Positions 57,253-64,000 of a DNA stretch of 64,000 bases are shown here, one piece after another (positions within the stretch are counted from its first letter, which is position 1; every line of letters starts with the position of its first letter). This stretch comes from Methylococcales bacterium (GTDB lineage Bacteria; Pseudomonadota; Gammaproteobacteria; Methylococcales; Methylomonadaceae), in contig JAPLRZ010000050.1 in assembly GCA_026398895.1 (NCBI GenBank), forward strand, positions 1 through 64,000, read 5' to 3'. The translations under genes and the position numbers were made by a program. A model generated the notes under the pieces. It was not told the origin of the DNA. It ran no database searches and was given only the letters and a program-made list of their open reading frames with translations.

Positions 57253-59652
57253 CTATAATAATGAAGATTCTGAACCTGAGTCGATAGGTATGGTCTTGCC
57301 CTTATAATTTGTAGCAAATAAAAGTAGCATTGCAGCAAAAAGAGAAAATATATAAATTACAGTATTATTATGATAATTTTTAGGTTTTGGACACCCTGGA
57401 GTCGACAGATTAGTTCCATTAGCATACTCTACAGACAGGCACGAAGCGAAAGGTAATCCATCTTTATCTGATTTCCACAGGCTCACACCTTCTCCAGTTT
57501 TAGAAAAAAATTCACCAGAATTATAAAGCGCAGGAGTCACATTAAAAAATTTATATTCATTATCTTTTAACGTAGATAAATCAAACCCTATTTCTTCACC
57601 ACCACCTTCTTTACTATGCAATCTTATTGTTCCTTCACCTTCATTCGTTCGTGCATACGTTCCAAACATAATACCAATTTTTTTAATTGGTACGTTATAG
57701 GTAATAATTTTTTTTGTAAAAACAAGTTCGATTTTTTCTCCATCAAGAAGAATAGAGGGAGATGGAACGAGTGTGTAAGTCGAGGTATCCACATCTTCTT
57801 TGATGCGAATAGAATTAGCAAAAGATAATCCTAATTTCTTTGCAAAAGCAACTGCCTCGGTAACATCACCATCTAATATGTCAGGACAAACAACTCTTTC
57901 TCCATGTATTTCCTTTTCGTAAACACATGCTAGAGCATTACTTTTTCTCTCAGCAGCCCATGTATAAAAGCTAGTAAAGTCAAACGCACCTTTAACATGA
58001 ATTACATGGGTTACTGATATAACAATAAAAAAAGCGATAGTTAACCTCGAAATAATATAATTAAAACGAAATGTTAAATAATTTCCTAAGATAATGGCAA
58101 CCCATGGTAATAGTATAGTTAACCAAAAAAAATGGAATCTCAATTGCGCATGGGAAAATATATCTCGGAAAGAAGAAACTGTATCAGGTCGAAGATTAGC
58201 TCTACCTGCGGATACAATAATTGCATACGAAAACACGGCAAAAAATAGAACACCATACAGATACAGAAGATTAAACTTCCTTTCTCTTATGTTATCTTCA
58301 TTACTTACCCAGAAGTCATAGAAAAGAAATATAAAACTGCTTAGAATAGCAATAAAAACTAAACTGGCAAGCAGCAATGATGAAATACTGGAGTTATTAA
58401 AAAAACCGATAGCGCGTGCAAACATTCCTAAAAAAAAAGCCCAGAAATCAATATCAATAGGTAATGCCCAAGGGTTAGAGGAAGAAATTAAACCCTTTTG
58501 TGCAAAAAGAATAACCCATAGTTGTACTGGCAAAGTAACTAAGGTAGCCATCCCTATTCCGATTGCAGAACTTTTATAATACGGGATCATTTTCTTGGGC
58601 GCGACACTCAAGACAAACATTGTCCACACAGTGATGGATAGCAATGCAATAGCACCAGAAATATAAGACAACCCACCCAATGTTCCTATAAAAAAAATAC
58701 AGAAAGCATGTAATCCAAGATGAGAAACAATTCTGCCAACTATAATCAAAAGGATTATTAATATACTCAAGATAGGTAGTGCTTGATGGTAAGCGCAGCT
58801 TTGTATTCCCCAGTAAGTGCCAGACTGAAGCATAAAAATTATAGGAAAAATACCAATGGCTAGAACCAGTTTATTGACTGCGAATTTACGAAGAAGAGAA
58901 AATTGGAGATAAGTTAATCCACCCAATACAAACAAGAAAGAAGTACTTTGATAAAGTATATTATTCCCTGAGAATAAGTAAATGCTTAAAGAGTCAAAAA
59001 ATCGTCCCGTCACATACATCGTATCATTTGATGGGGTAAATAAATAGGGTAACGAAAAAGACCCAGCATTCTGGTGACTAATATCCCTCCAGTCGTCATC
59101 TATTGGGATATCAACACTGTGTGATGTAAGTGAAAATAAATTGAAAAAAAACATCGATATTATGACTAAGGAAGTTATCAAAAATATAATATGCTCTATA
59201 AATATTTTATTTTTAATGAAAACTATCCATAGTTTTAGTGTATCAATTTTGCTAGGATAGGTCGTATCGATTATTGTAGTTTTATTATTATGCGGTCTTT
59301 CCATTACGAATTTACTCAATAAAAATGTCACAGGAGTGGTAATTAAAATAACAAAAACCATGCTTAATTTTGGATCTATACTAACAGTCTCTATTAGTAT
59401 TTTTAATATTGCTATTCCAAGAGTATATTGAACGACATAAACAATCGGAAACTGTATAAAACGCCTTAGATTCAAAGGCTGTACAAATACATAACGCGCA
59501 TTCAAAATATATGAAATAACAATGCCGATGCAGTAGGAAATAGAATAAGCTATCGTATATGAAAAAAGCTCTAGTAATAGAAGATAGACGAGATAACTCA
59601 GTATGGTATTAACCAAACCCGCAATCAAAAACCTGATAAATGGTTTACGCAT
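57253..59652 (-). CDS. GtrA-domain/polytopic membrane protein fusion
   Basis: 799 residues. Residues 1-120 are a GtrA-type four-helix module (FIRFLIAGLVNTILSYLVYL, ILNARYVFVQPLNLRRFIQF) of the kind that flips or helps transfer undecaprenyl-linked sugars. A second part with about 10 or more membrane helices has a GT-C-like first loop (DIPIDDDWRDISHQ). The region from about 555 to 760 is hydrophilic and probably periplasmic, with a last membrane anchor near 765-785. GtrA normally occurs alone or next to a GT, so this fused form is unusual. It overlaps the WxcM-like gene by 8 nt. Confidence 0.75.
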   Translation of the reverse strand: MRKPFIRFLIAGLVNTILSYLVYLLLLELFSYTIAYSISYCIGIVISYILNARYVFVQPLNLRRFIQFPIVYVVQYTLGIAILKILIETVSIDPKLSMVFVILITTPVTFLLSKFVMERPHNNKTTIIDTTYPSKIDTLKLWIVFIKNKIFIEHIIFLITSLVIISMFFFNLFSLTSHSVDIPIDDDWRDISHQNAGSFSLPYLFTPSNDTMYVTGRFFDSLSIYLFSGNNILYQSTSFLFVLGGLTYLQFSLLRKFAVNKLVLAIGIFPIIFMLQSGTYWGIQSCAYHQALPILSILIILLIIVGRIVSHLGLHAFCIFFIGTLGGLSYISGAIALLSITVWTMFVLSVAPKKMIPYYKSSAIGIGMATLVTLPVQLWVILFAQKGLISSSNPWALPIDIDFWAFFLGMFARAIGFFNNSSISSLLLASLVFIAILSSFIFLFYDFWVSNEDNIRERKFNLLYLYGVLFFAVFSYAIIVSAGRANLRPDTVSSFRDIFSHAQLRFHFFWLTILLPWVAIILGNYLTFRFNYIISRLTIAFFIVISVTHVIHVKGAFDFTSFYTWAAERKSNALACVYEKEIHGERVVCPDILDGDVTEAVAFAKKLGLSFANSIRIKEDVDTSTYTLVPSPSILLDGEKIELVFTKKIITYNVPIKKIGIMFGTYARTNEGEGTIRLHSKEGGGEEIGFDLSTLKDNEYKFFNVTPALYNSGEFFSKTGEGVSLWKSDKDGLPFASCLSVEYANGTNLSTPGCPKPKNYHNNTVIYIFSLFAAMLLLFATNYKGKTIPIDSGSESSLL

Positions 59653-60580
59653 TTCGCTTTACCAGTGTTTCAAACTCACTGTAATCTCTAATATAATCAC
59701 TTGAATCATAATACTCAGAGGCGAATACTAACAACACAGCATCAGAGGAGTAATGATATTGAATACCCCATGTCATTGCTGGCAGATAGAGTCCAATGTT
59801 ATTGCGATCTAACAAAAATTCCTCACGCTTCCTGCCATCATCCGCAACTACGCGCACTGAACCCTTGACCGCGATTAAAAACTGCTGACATTTTATATGG
59901 GCATGTTCACCGCGTGTCTCAGTTGTAGGTACATCAAAGACTAGAAAATAACGCAGTGGTTTAAAAGGAATTTCTCGCTCAAACTCGCCAACAGAAAGAC
60001 TACCACGCATATCTGGTACTGCACGGAAGGTATGAAGCGTAACACCAGCAACTGTTGTTGATACCTTACTTTGATCTTGATGATGTGATTTTTCAGTACT
60101 TGTACCCTTGCCATTTTTTGCATCAACATAGCCAATAATTTTAGCGGGATTCCCCGTTACAATGGCATTATGTGGAACAGATCGAGTAACTACTGAACCC
60201 GCTTCAATGATAGCATTACCGCCAACGGTGATGTTTGCTGATATTGTTGCGTTAGCACCAATAAATGCTCCTTTAGCTATTAACGTACAGGCAACATTCT
60301 CAGAACATATCCCATCTCTTTGAGACCGATCATTTGTAAAAGTCACATTAGAATCAATAAAAACATCATCTTCAATGCGCAAACCATCCCATAATTGAAC
60401 TCCACATTTTATCGTTACTCGATTACCTATTTGTACGTTATTTTCTATGAAAACATAATCACAAATATCACAGTCGCTACCAATATAGGCTTTTGATAAA
60501 ATATGAGCAAATGCAGCCACTCTCGTATTTTTTCCTATACTAGCACCTTCCTCTACTAAGGCTTTTTCATGAATAACCAT
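59645..60580 (-). CDS. WxcM/FdtD-like bifunctional acyltransferase and dTDP-ketosugar isomerase
   Basis: 311 residues. Residues 1-155 are a left-handed beta-helix acyltransferase (hexapeptide repeats; AGSVVTRSVPHNAIVTGNPAK at its end). After a Lys/Ser/Gln-rich linker, residues about 178-311 are a WxcM-C/FdtA cupin with the active-site TRGEHAHIKCQQFL. In Xanthomonas WxcM and Shewanella FdtD this pair isomerises dTDP-4-keto-6-deoxyglucose to the 3-keto sugar and acylates the later 3-amino sugar (Fuc3N or Qui3N). The aminotransferase is expected outside the window. Confidence 0.85.
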   Translation of the reverse strand: MVIHEKALVEEGASIGKNTRVAAFAHILSKAYIGSDCDICDYVFIENNVQIGNRVTIKCGVQLWDGLRIEDDVFIDSNVTFTNDRSQRDGICSENVACTLIAKGAFIGANATISANITVGGNAIIEAGSVVTRSVPHNAIVTGNPAKIIGYVDAKNGKGTSTEKSHHQDQSKVSTTVAGVTLHTFRAVPDMRGSLSVGEFEREIPFKPLRYFLVFDVPTTETRGEHAHIKCQQFLIAVKGSVRVVADDGRKREEFLLDRNNIGLYLPAMTWGIQYHYSSDAVLLVFASEYYDSSDYIRDYSEFETLVKRNA

Positions 60581-60677
60581 TAAATTTCCTTTTTTGCATT
60601 AAATTCATAAATTATTAAAGAAGCTAGTGACAGTATTTTTACACATAAAAGTAAACCTTATCGTTAAATTCATATAT

Positions 60678-61133
60678 TTAGCTATCCTTTGATGGAATAT
60701 ATATTTCAGCTGTGCCATCAATTACTTTTTTATTGTTTACTGTACAATATGTATTAAAAAACACTCTCTTTTTTTCTGTATCTACAGCGGTTACCACTAT
60801 AGTCGCTGTAACAGTATCATCAATATAAACAGGCTTCTTAAAGCTTAAGTTTTGAGAAACATACACACAACCTTTTCCTGGTAGTTTTGTTCCAAATAAA
60901 GCAGAAAAAAAACTCGAGCTTAGCAACCCATGAGCGATTCTTTTTTTAAATCGAGAGGCTTTCGCATACTCATCATCTACATGTACTGGATTTTTATCTC
61001 CAGATATAGCTGCAAAACCTTTTACATCTGCATCTGTGATTGTCTGTGAATAAGAAGCACTCATACCAACCTTTATCTCATTTATGCTATATGTTTCCTT
61101 TACTAATTGCATTTCAATATCGTTTATAATCAT
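60678..61133 (-). CDS. MaoC-like (R)-specific enoyl-CoA hydratase
   Basis: 151 residues from the ATG at 61133, which overlaps the acyltransferase stop as ATGA. Hot-dog fold with the hydratase-2 signature ISGDKNPVHVDDEYA (catalytic Asp and His) and HGLLSSSFFSALFG, as in PhaJ. It hydrates trans-2-enoyl-CoA to (R)-3-hydroxyacyl-CoA. In a glycan cluster, coupled to an acyltransferase gene, it most plausibly supplies a 3-hydroxyacyl donor for sugar modification; that is inference. Confidence 0.85.
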   Translation of the reverse strand: MIINDIEMQLVKETYSINEIKVGMSASYSQTITDADVKGFAAISGDKNPVHVDDEYAKASRFKKRIAHGLLSSSFFSALFGTKLPGKGCVYVSQNLSFKKPVYIDDTVTATIVVTAVDTEKKRVFFNTYCTVNNKKVIDGTAEIYIPSKDS

Positions 61134-61870
61134 GTCAAAGACTCCCAAAACTTAACAATTTCTTCTGGGTAACCCCTTTGAAAATGTTTTATCCACGGAT
61201 AAGCAGGTCTTCGTGTGCCGTCTTTTAATCTTATTTTTGATGCCAAACAAATTTTTCTCGCTGGAGAGCCGCTATATAACATGTTATCCTCAGTATTTGA
61301 TGTAACTAATGAATGAGCGGATATTAAACAACCCTTTGCAATTTTAACATTAGGAAGTACAACAGACTGTGTAGCAATTACAGCATAGTCTTCAACTGTT
61401 ACACCTTGTAGTGTATTACTTGGAGGGTGAGGGTCGTTGGTTAAAACTACATACGGAAAAATCCATACATAATGACCAATTTTTGATTTTTGTCCTATAT
61501 GTACATTGCTATGAAATCTAACGTAATCACCAATTTCACAGTGTCCTTGTATATCACTTAGCGTGCCAATTTGTAAATTTTTTCCAGCAAACGTTTTTTC
61601 TCTAACAGTTACTCGATGCCCTGTTATTAATCCGTCCCCAAATATAGAACCCTCATAAAATATACTATGTGACCGAATATATGAATTATTACCTATAACT
61701 ATATTTTTCCCTTCTGACAAGTTATTAGAAACACCTATCTCACAATATCCCTCTATTTTTACATTGTCCTCAATAATTACATTGTCATATATAGTTGTAA
61801 ATTGCCCTATTTCAACATTTTTTCCAATTTCAGCTTTCTCTGAAATAATTGCAGAAGGATGTATTTTCAT
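61130..61870 (-). CDS. Left-handed beta-helix acyltransferase
   Basis: 246 residues, hexapeptide repeats nearly throughout (IHPSAIISEKAEIGKNVEIG, then IGTLSDIQGHCEIGDYVRFH and IGHYVWIFPYVVLTNDPHPP), ending in YSGSPARKI and a short helical tail. It resembles sugar N- or O-acyltransferases of the NeuD/WbpD/LpxA group. The ATGA overlap with maoC suggests the hydratase makes its acyl-CoA. The first gene in the pair is 1 nt from the OafA-like gene. Confidence 0.85.
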   Translation of the reverse strand: MKIHPSAIISEKAEIGKNVEIGQFTTIYDNVIIEDNVKIEGYCEIGVSNNLSEGKNIVIGNNSYIRSHSIFYEGSIFGDGLITGHRVTVREKTFAGKNLQIGTLSDIQGHCEIGDYVRFHSNVHIGQKSKIGHYVWIFPYVVLTNDPHPPSNTLQGVTVEDYAVIATQSVVLPNVKIAKGCLISAHSLVTSNTEDNMLYSGSPARKICLASKIRLKDGTRRPAYPWIKHFQRGYPEEIVKFWESLT

Positions 61871-61871
61871 T

Positions 61872-62984
61872 TTATTTTCCCAACTTAAATTCAGTGACTT
61901 TTAGCGATATGATACGACCCAATTTATTTGCGGGGCGTTCGATGATTCGATGTAACAAAAAACAAAAGGCAAACAATGACACTAATGTTAAAAAATTGGC
62001 GCATTGTTGTAATGACAGTAATTCCAATGTTAAAAACTTTTGACCTAGTTTTAATGACAATAATTCTAGCGCATTTTCTTTAAAAATATCAAACATTAAG
62101 TTATGAAAAAGATAAACACCGTAAGTTAAATCAGACAATAAAAGAATTGTCGTGCTTACTTTAAACCTAGAGCGAAAAAACCAAGCAACCGTGAATAACA
62201 AAAATCCAAGTGCTGCAAAATGATGAGGTAACCAACCCGATTGGTAACGACTGATTAGATTAAAATAATTCACAAACACCATTATTATTAATGCAAAAAA
62301 CCAGCTAAAGCTTATCCAAGCTTGCTCATATAACCAAAAACCAGCTCCAAGAAATAAAAAAGGACCATAAATCAAAAAGTAGCCTTTAAATACTCCTATA
62401 GCTAAACCATCGGGGAATATTGGCAATTGGTTCATCAAGCCTGTTGTTATCAGTAACACAAAAATCAACAAATGTTTTCGCACACCCCAAAAACCAGTAG
62501 CCTTAAGCATAGCCATGAAAACATAGAAGACCATTTCAATACGCAGAGTCCATTCAACCCCAGTTAGTGTATAAGATGTGCCAAAAAAATCACCAATCAA
62601 TAGTAATTGTGGCACTAATAAAGAAAATGAGAACCCCCAGTCTTCGTAGTGAACAATAGTTTTTTGAATTAATACAGCGGTTACATAAAGCGGATAAATA
62701 CGAAAAACGCGACGAATCAAAAAGCTGCTGGTTTGTTCAAGCGATAATACTTGCGAAATAATATATCCAGAGATTAGAAAGAAAACGATAATTCCCGATC
62801 CGCCTGCATAAACAAAAGGCATTAAAAGTCCAAGTAATAATTTCGGTGTTGCATGTAACTGACTATCAGCAGCAGCGGTGACAATATCATCATAAAACTG
62901 ATGTCCAATTAATACACTTATAAAAGCGAAAATACGAAGATGGTCTAAAAATGCAATCCTTGTTACTTGTTTAGTATTTGACAT
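61872..62984 (-). CDS. Acyltransferase family 3 (OafA-like) membrane protein
   Basis: 370 residues, about ten membrane helices. The N-terminal motif RIAFLDHLRIFAFISVLIGH carries the conserved His-rich first helix, and FFLISGYIISQVLSL and IRRVFRIYPLYV follow. These enzymes O-acylate surface polysaccharides. There is no SGNH domain. It overlaps the upstream membrane-protein gene by 22 nt. Confidence 0.9.
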   Translation of the reverse strand: MSNTKQVTRIAFLDHLRIFAFISVLIGHQFYDDIVTAAADSQLHATPKLLLGLLMPFVYAGGSGIIVFFLISGYIISQVLSLEQTSSFLIRRVFRIYPLYVTAVLIQKTIVHYEDWGFSFSLLVPQLLLIGDFFGTSYTLTGVEWTLRIEMVFYVFMAMLKATGFWGVRKHLLIFVLLITTGLMNQLPIFPDGLAIGVFKGYFLIYGPFLFLGAGFWLYEQAWISFSWFFALIIMVFVNYFNLISRYQSGWLPHHFAALGFLLFTVAWFFRSRFKVSTTILLLSDLTYGVYLFHNLMFDIFKENALELLSLKLGQKFLTLELLSLQQCANFLTLVSLFAFCFLLHRIIERPANKLGRIISLKVTEFKLGK

Positions 62985-64000
62985 TTTAAATTCTCTGTAT
63001 TTTCATAGCTATCCCATAATTTAAGATAAGTAAATATTATTAAAAATAACTGTATTACAAAAATAAATCGTTGTTCAGGAACAATCAGTAAGCTTTGTGC
63101 AAGTATTAAAGATAACGGAAACCATACTCGCCACAATATATCTTTTTGCTTTAAATATATGCTTGATATAACAAATACAGTAATATTTAATACCATCACT
63201 AAAGGTGAAAATATTCTTTCACTCGGCGAATTAAGATATGCTTTGCTCCACGGAACAAAACTAGAAAAATAAAACTCTATTCTTCCAGCAAGAAGATGAA
63301 CAATATCACTCCACTGTTTTTGCTTGTAGGCAGTAGGCAAGTCAAGTAGTGATGATTGCCAAGGCATTGAAGTGGCTTTCTCAAAGGGTAGGTTAATACT
63401 GGGTGGAAGAAAGATGGTATCATAGCCATAGTAATTACTTGAAAGGTGGATATCTCTCCAATACGCCACAGTTGTTGGATCAAGGAAAGCAAACACACCT
63501 GTATGTTGGTATGTTAACAAAAATTGCGGGGTAATACAGACAAAAAATAGACTCGTCAGCAAAAAATTCCGATGCGATTTTACATATAAACTTTCAATTA
63601 GAAACCAGATGACCAATATCAGCATTGGGTACAAATAGGCGGCTCTGATTAATACACTTATTCCACCTGCAAAAACAAACAACAATACATTCTTCCTGCA
63701 AAAGCCAAGTATAGCAAGTCCTGCAAAAATACCAGATGACGCATCGGTAAGATTGACTGATACCAGACCAGCAAACATTAATTCAAGTAAAATAAACACA
63801 CCACTAACTTTAATCATCAAAACCATAGAGCAGTTGCGATTGAGTATACTCCCTGATTCAGAAGCAATGAAGAGCAGCGAAAAAAACAGTAACAAAGTGT
63901 GATTAAAAGAAGCAAGACCATGAGGCATAAGTGCATTAAGAATAATCGCACCCACAGGTCTAAGGTTATCATAACAAGAAGCTATGTTATTTAAACATCT
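62963..64000 (-). CDS. Polytopic membrane protein, partial (right window edge)
   Basis: At least 345 residues; the frame is open to the last base of the window, so the true start lies beyond it. An in-frame GTG at 63955 is not preceded by a stop. It has about nine membrane helices and one large loop (YYGYDTIFLPPSINLPFEKA to about RIEFYF), a layout like polysaccharide polymerases or GT-C glycosyltransferases such as the PMT_2 group. No decisive motif is seen. It overlaps the OafA-like gene by 22 nt. Confidence 0.65.
   Translation of the reverse strand, partial: RCLNNIASCYDNLRPVGAIILNALMPHGLASFNHTLLLFFSLLFIASESGSILNRNCSMVLMIKVSGVFILLELMFAGLVSVNLTDASSGIFAGLAILGFCRKNVLLFVFAGGISVLIRAAYLYPMLILVIWFLIESLYVKSHRNFLLTSLFFVCITPQFLLTYQHTGVFAFLDPTTVAYWRDIHLSSNYYGYDTIFLPPSINLPFEKATSMPWQSSLLDLPTAYKQKQWSDIVHLLAGRIEFYFSSFVPWSKAYLNSPSERIFSPLVMVLNITVFVISSIYLKQKDILWRVWFPLSLILAQSLLIVPEQRFIFVIQLFLIIFTYLKLWDSYENTENLKCQILNK

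Overview
The window reads as chromosomal DNA of a gammaproteobacterium outside the Enterobacterales. The support is the set of housekeeping genes (slyX, hemN, ccmGHI, yacG, zapD, coaE, pilBCD, rsmJ, hslR, ispH, synthetase-only relA), a short-form hisG next to murA, and moderately AT-rich DNA. A methanotroph or sulfur-oxidiser-like lineage (Methylococcales/Thiotrichales type) would fit, but no marker here settles it. Most genes lie on the minus strand.

Layout. 0.2-5.7 kb: a conserved block mlaE-mlaD-mlaB-murA-hisG-hisD (minus strand) for outer-membrane lipid asymmetry, peptidoglycan precursor and histidine synthesis. Accessory modules abut both ends: a HicAB pair with a frameshifted hicA after hisD, and an AAA ATPase plus TOPRIM-protein pair directly upstream of mlaE, where mlaF would be expected. 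7.35-8.35 kb: a doubly deleted IS110 transposase relic and dispersed palindromes. 8.4-9.7 kb: ispH-hslR. 9.9-13.3 kb: an accessory pair, a carbohydrate-binding-module/EEP-phosphodiesterase fusion and a phospholipase-D-like protein, beside BIME-like repeats. 13.5-28.6 kb: housekeeping (slyX, hemN, ccmIHG, yacG, zapD, coaE, pilD-C-B, valS, lnt, ssb). 28.6-32.9 kb: a free-standing GIY-YIG/NUMOD3/AP2 endonuclease and a SWIM-SNF2 helicase. 33-40.9 kb: lpxD, relA, Rieske, rsmJ, CYTH, CDGSH, tRNA-Asp, a TetR regulator and two orphan one-TM small proteins.

41.0-54.3 kb is a single 13.3-kb gene for a 4433-residue protein with six successive TPR + GT41 (SPINDLY/O-GlcNAc-transferase-like) units. The catalytic His/Lys pair is present in all six with near-invariant spacing, while the UDP-binding motif differs between units. 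This is the most striking object in the window.

54.4-55.8 kb: a methyltransferase and ribA. 56.0 kb to the right edge: a surface-glycan locus with a GT2 glycosyltransferase, an IS200 remnant, a GtrA-fused membrane protein, a WxcM/FdtD-like acyltransferase-ketoisomerase, a MaoC hydratase translationally coupled to a left-handed beta-helix acyltransferase, an OafA-type acyltransferase and a membrane protein cut by the window end. Together these suggest synthesis of an acylated 3-amino-3,6-dideoxyhexose.

Calls are based on reading motifs and gene order; no database search was run.
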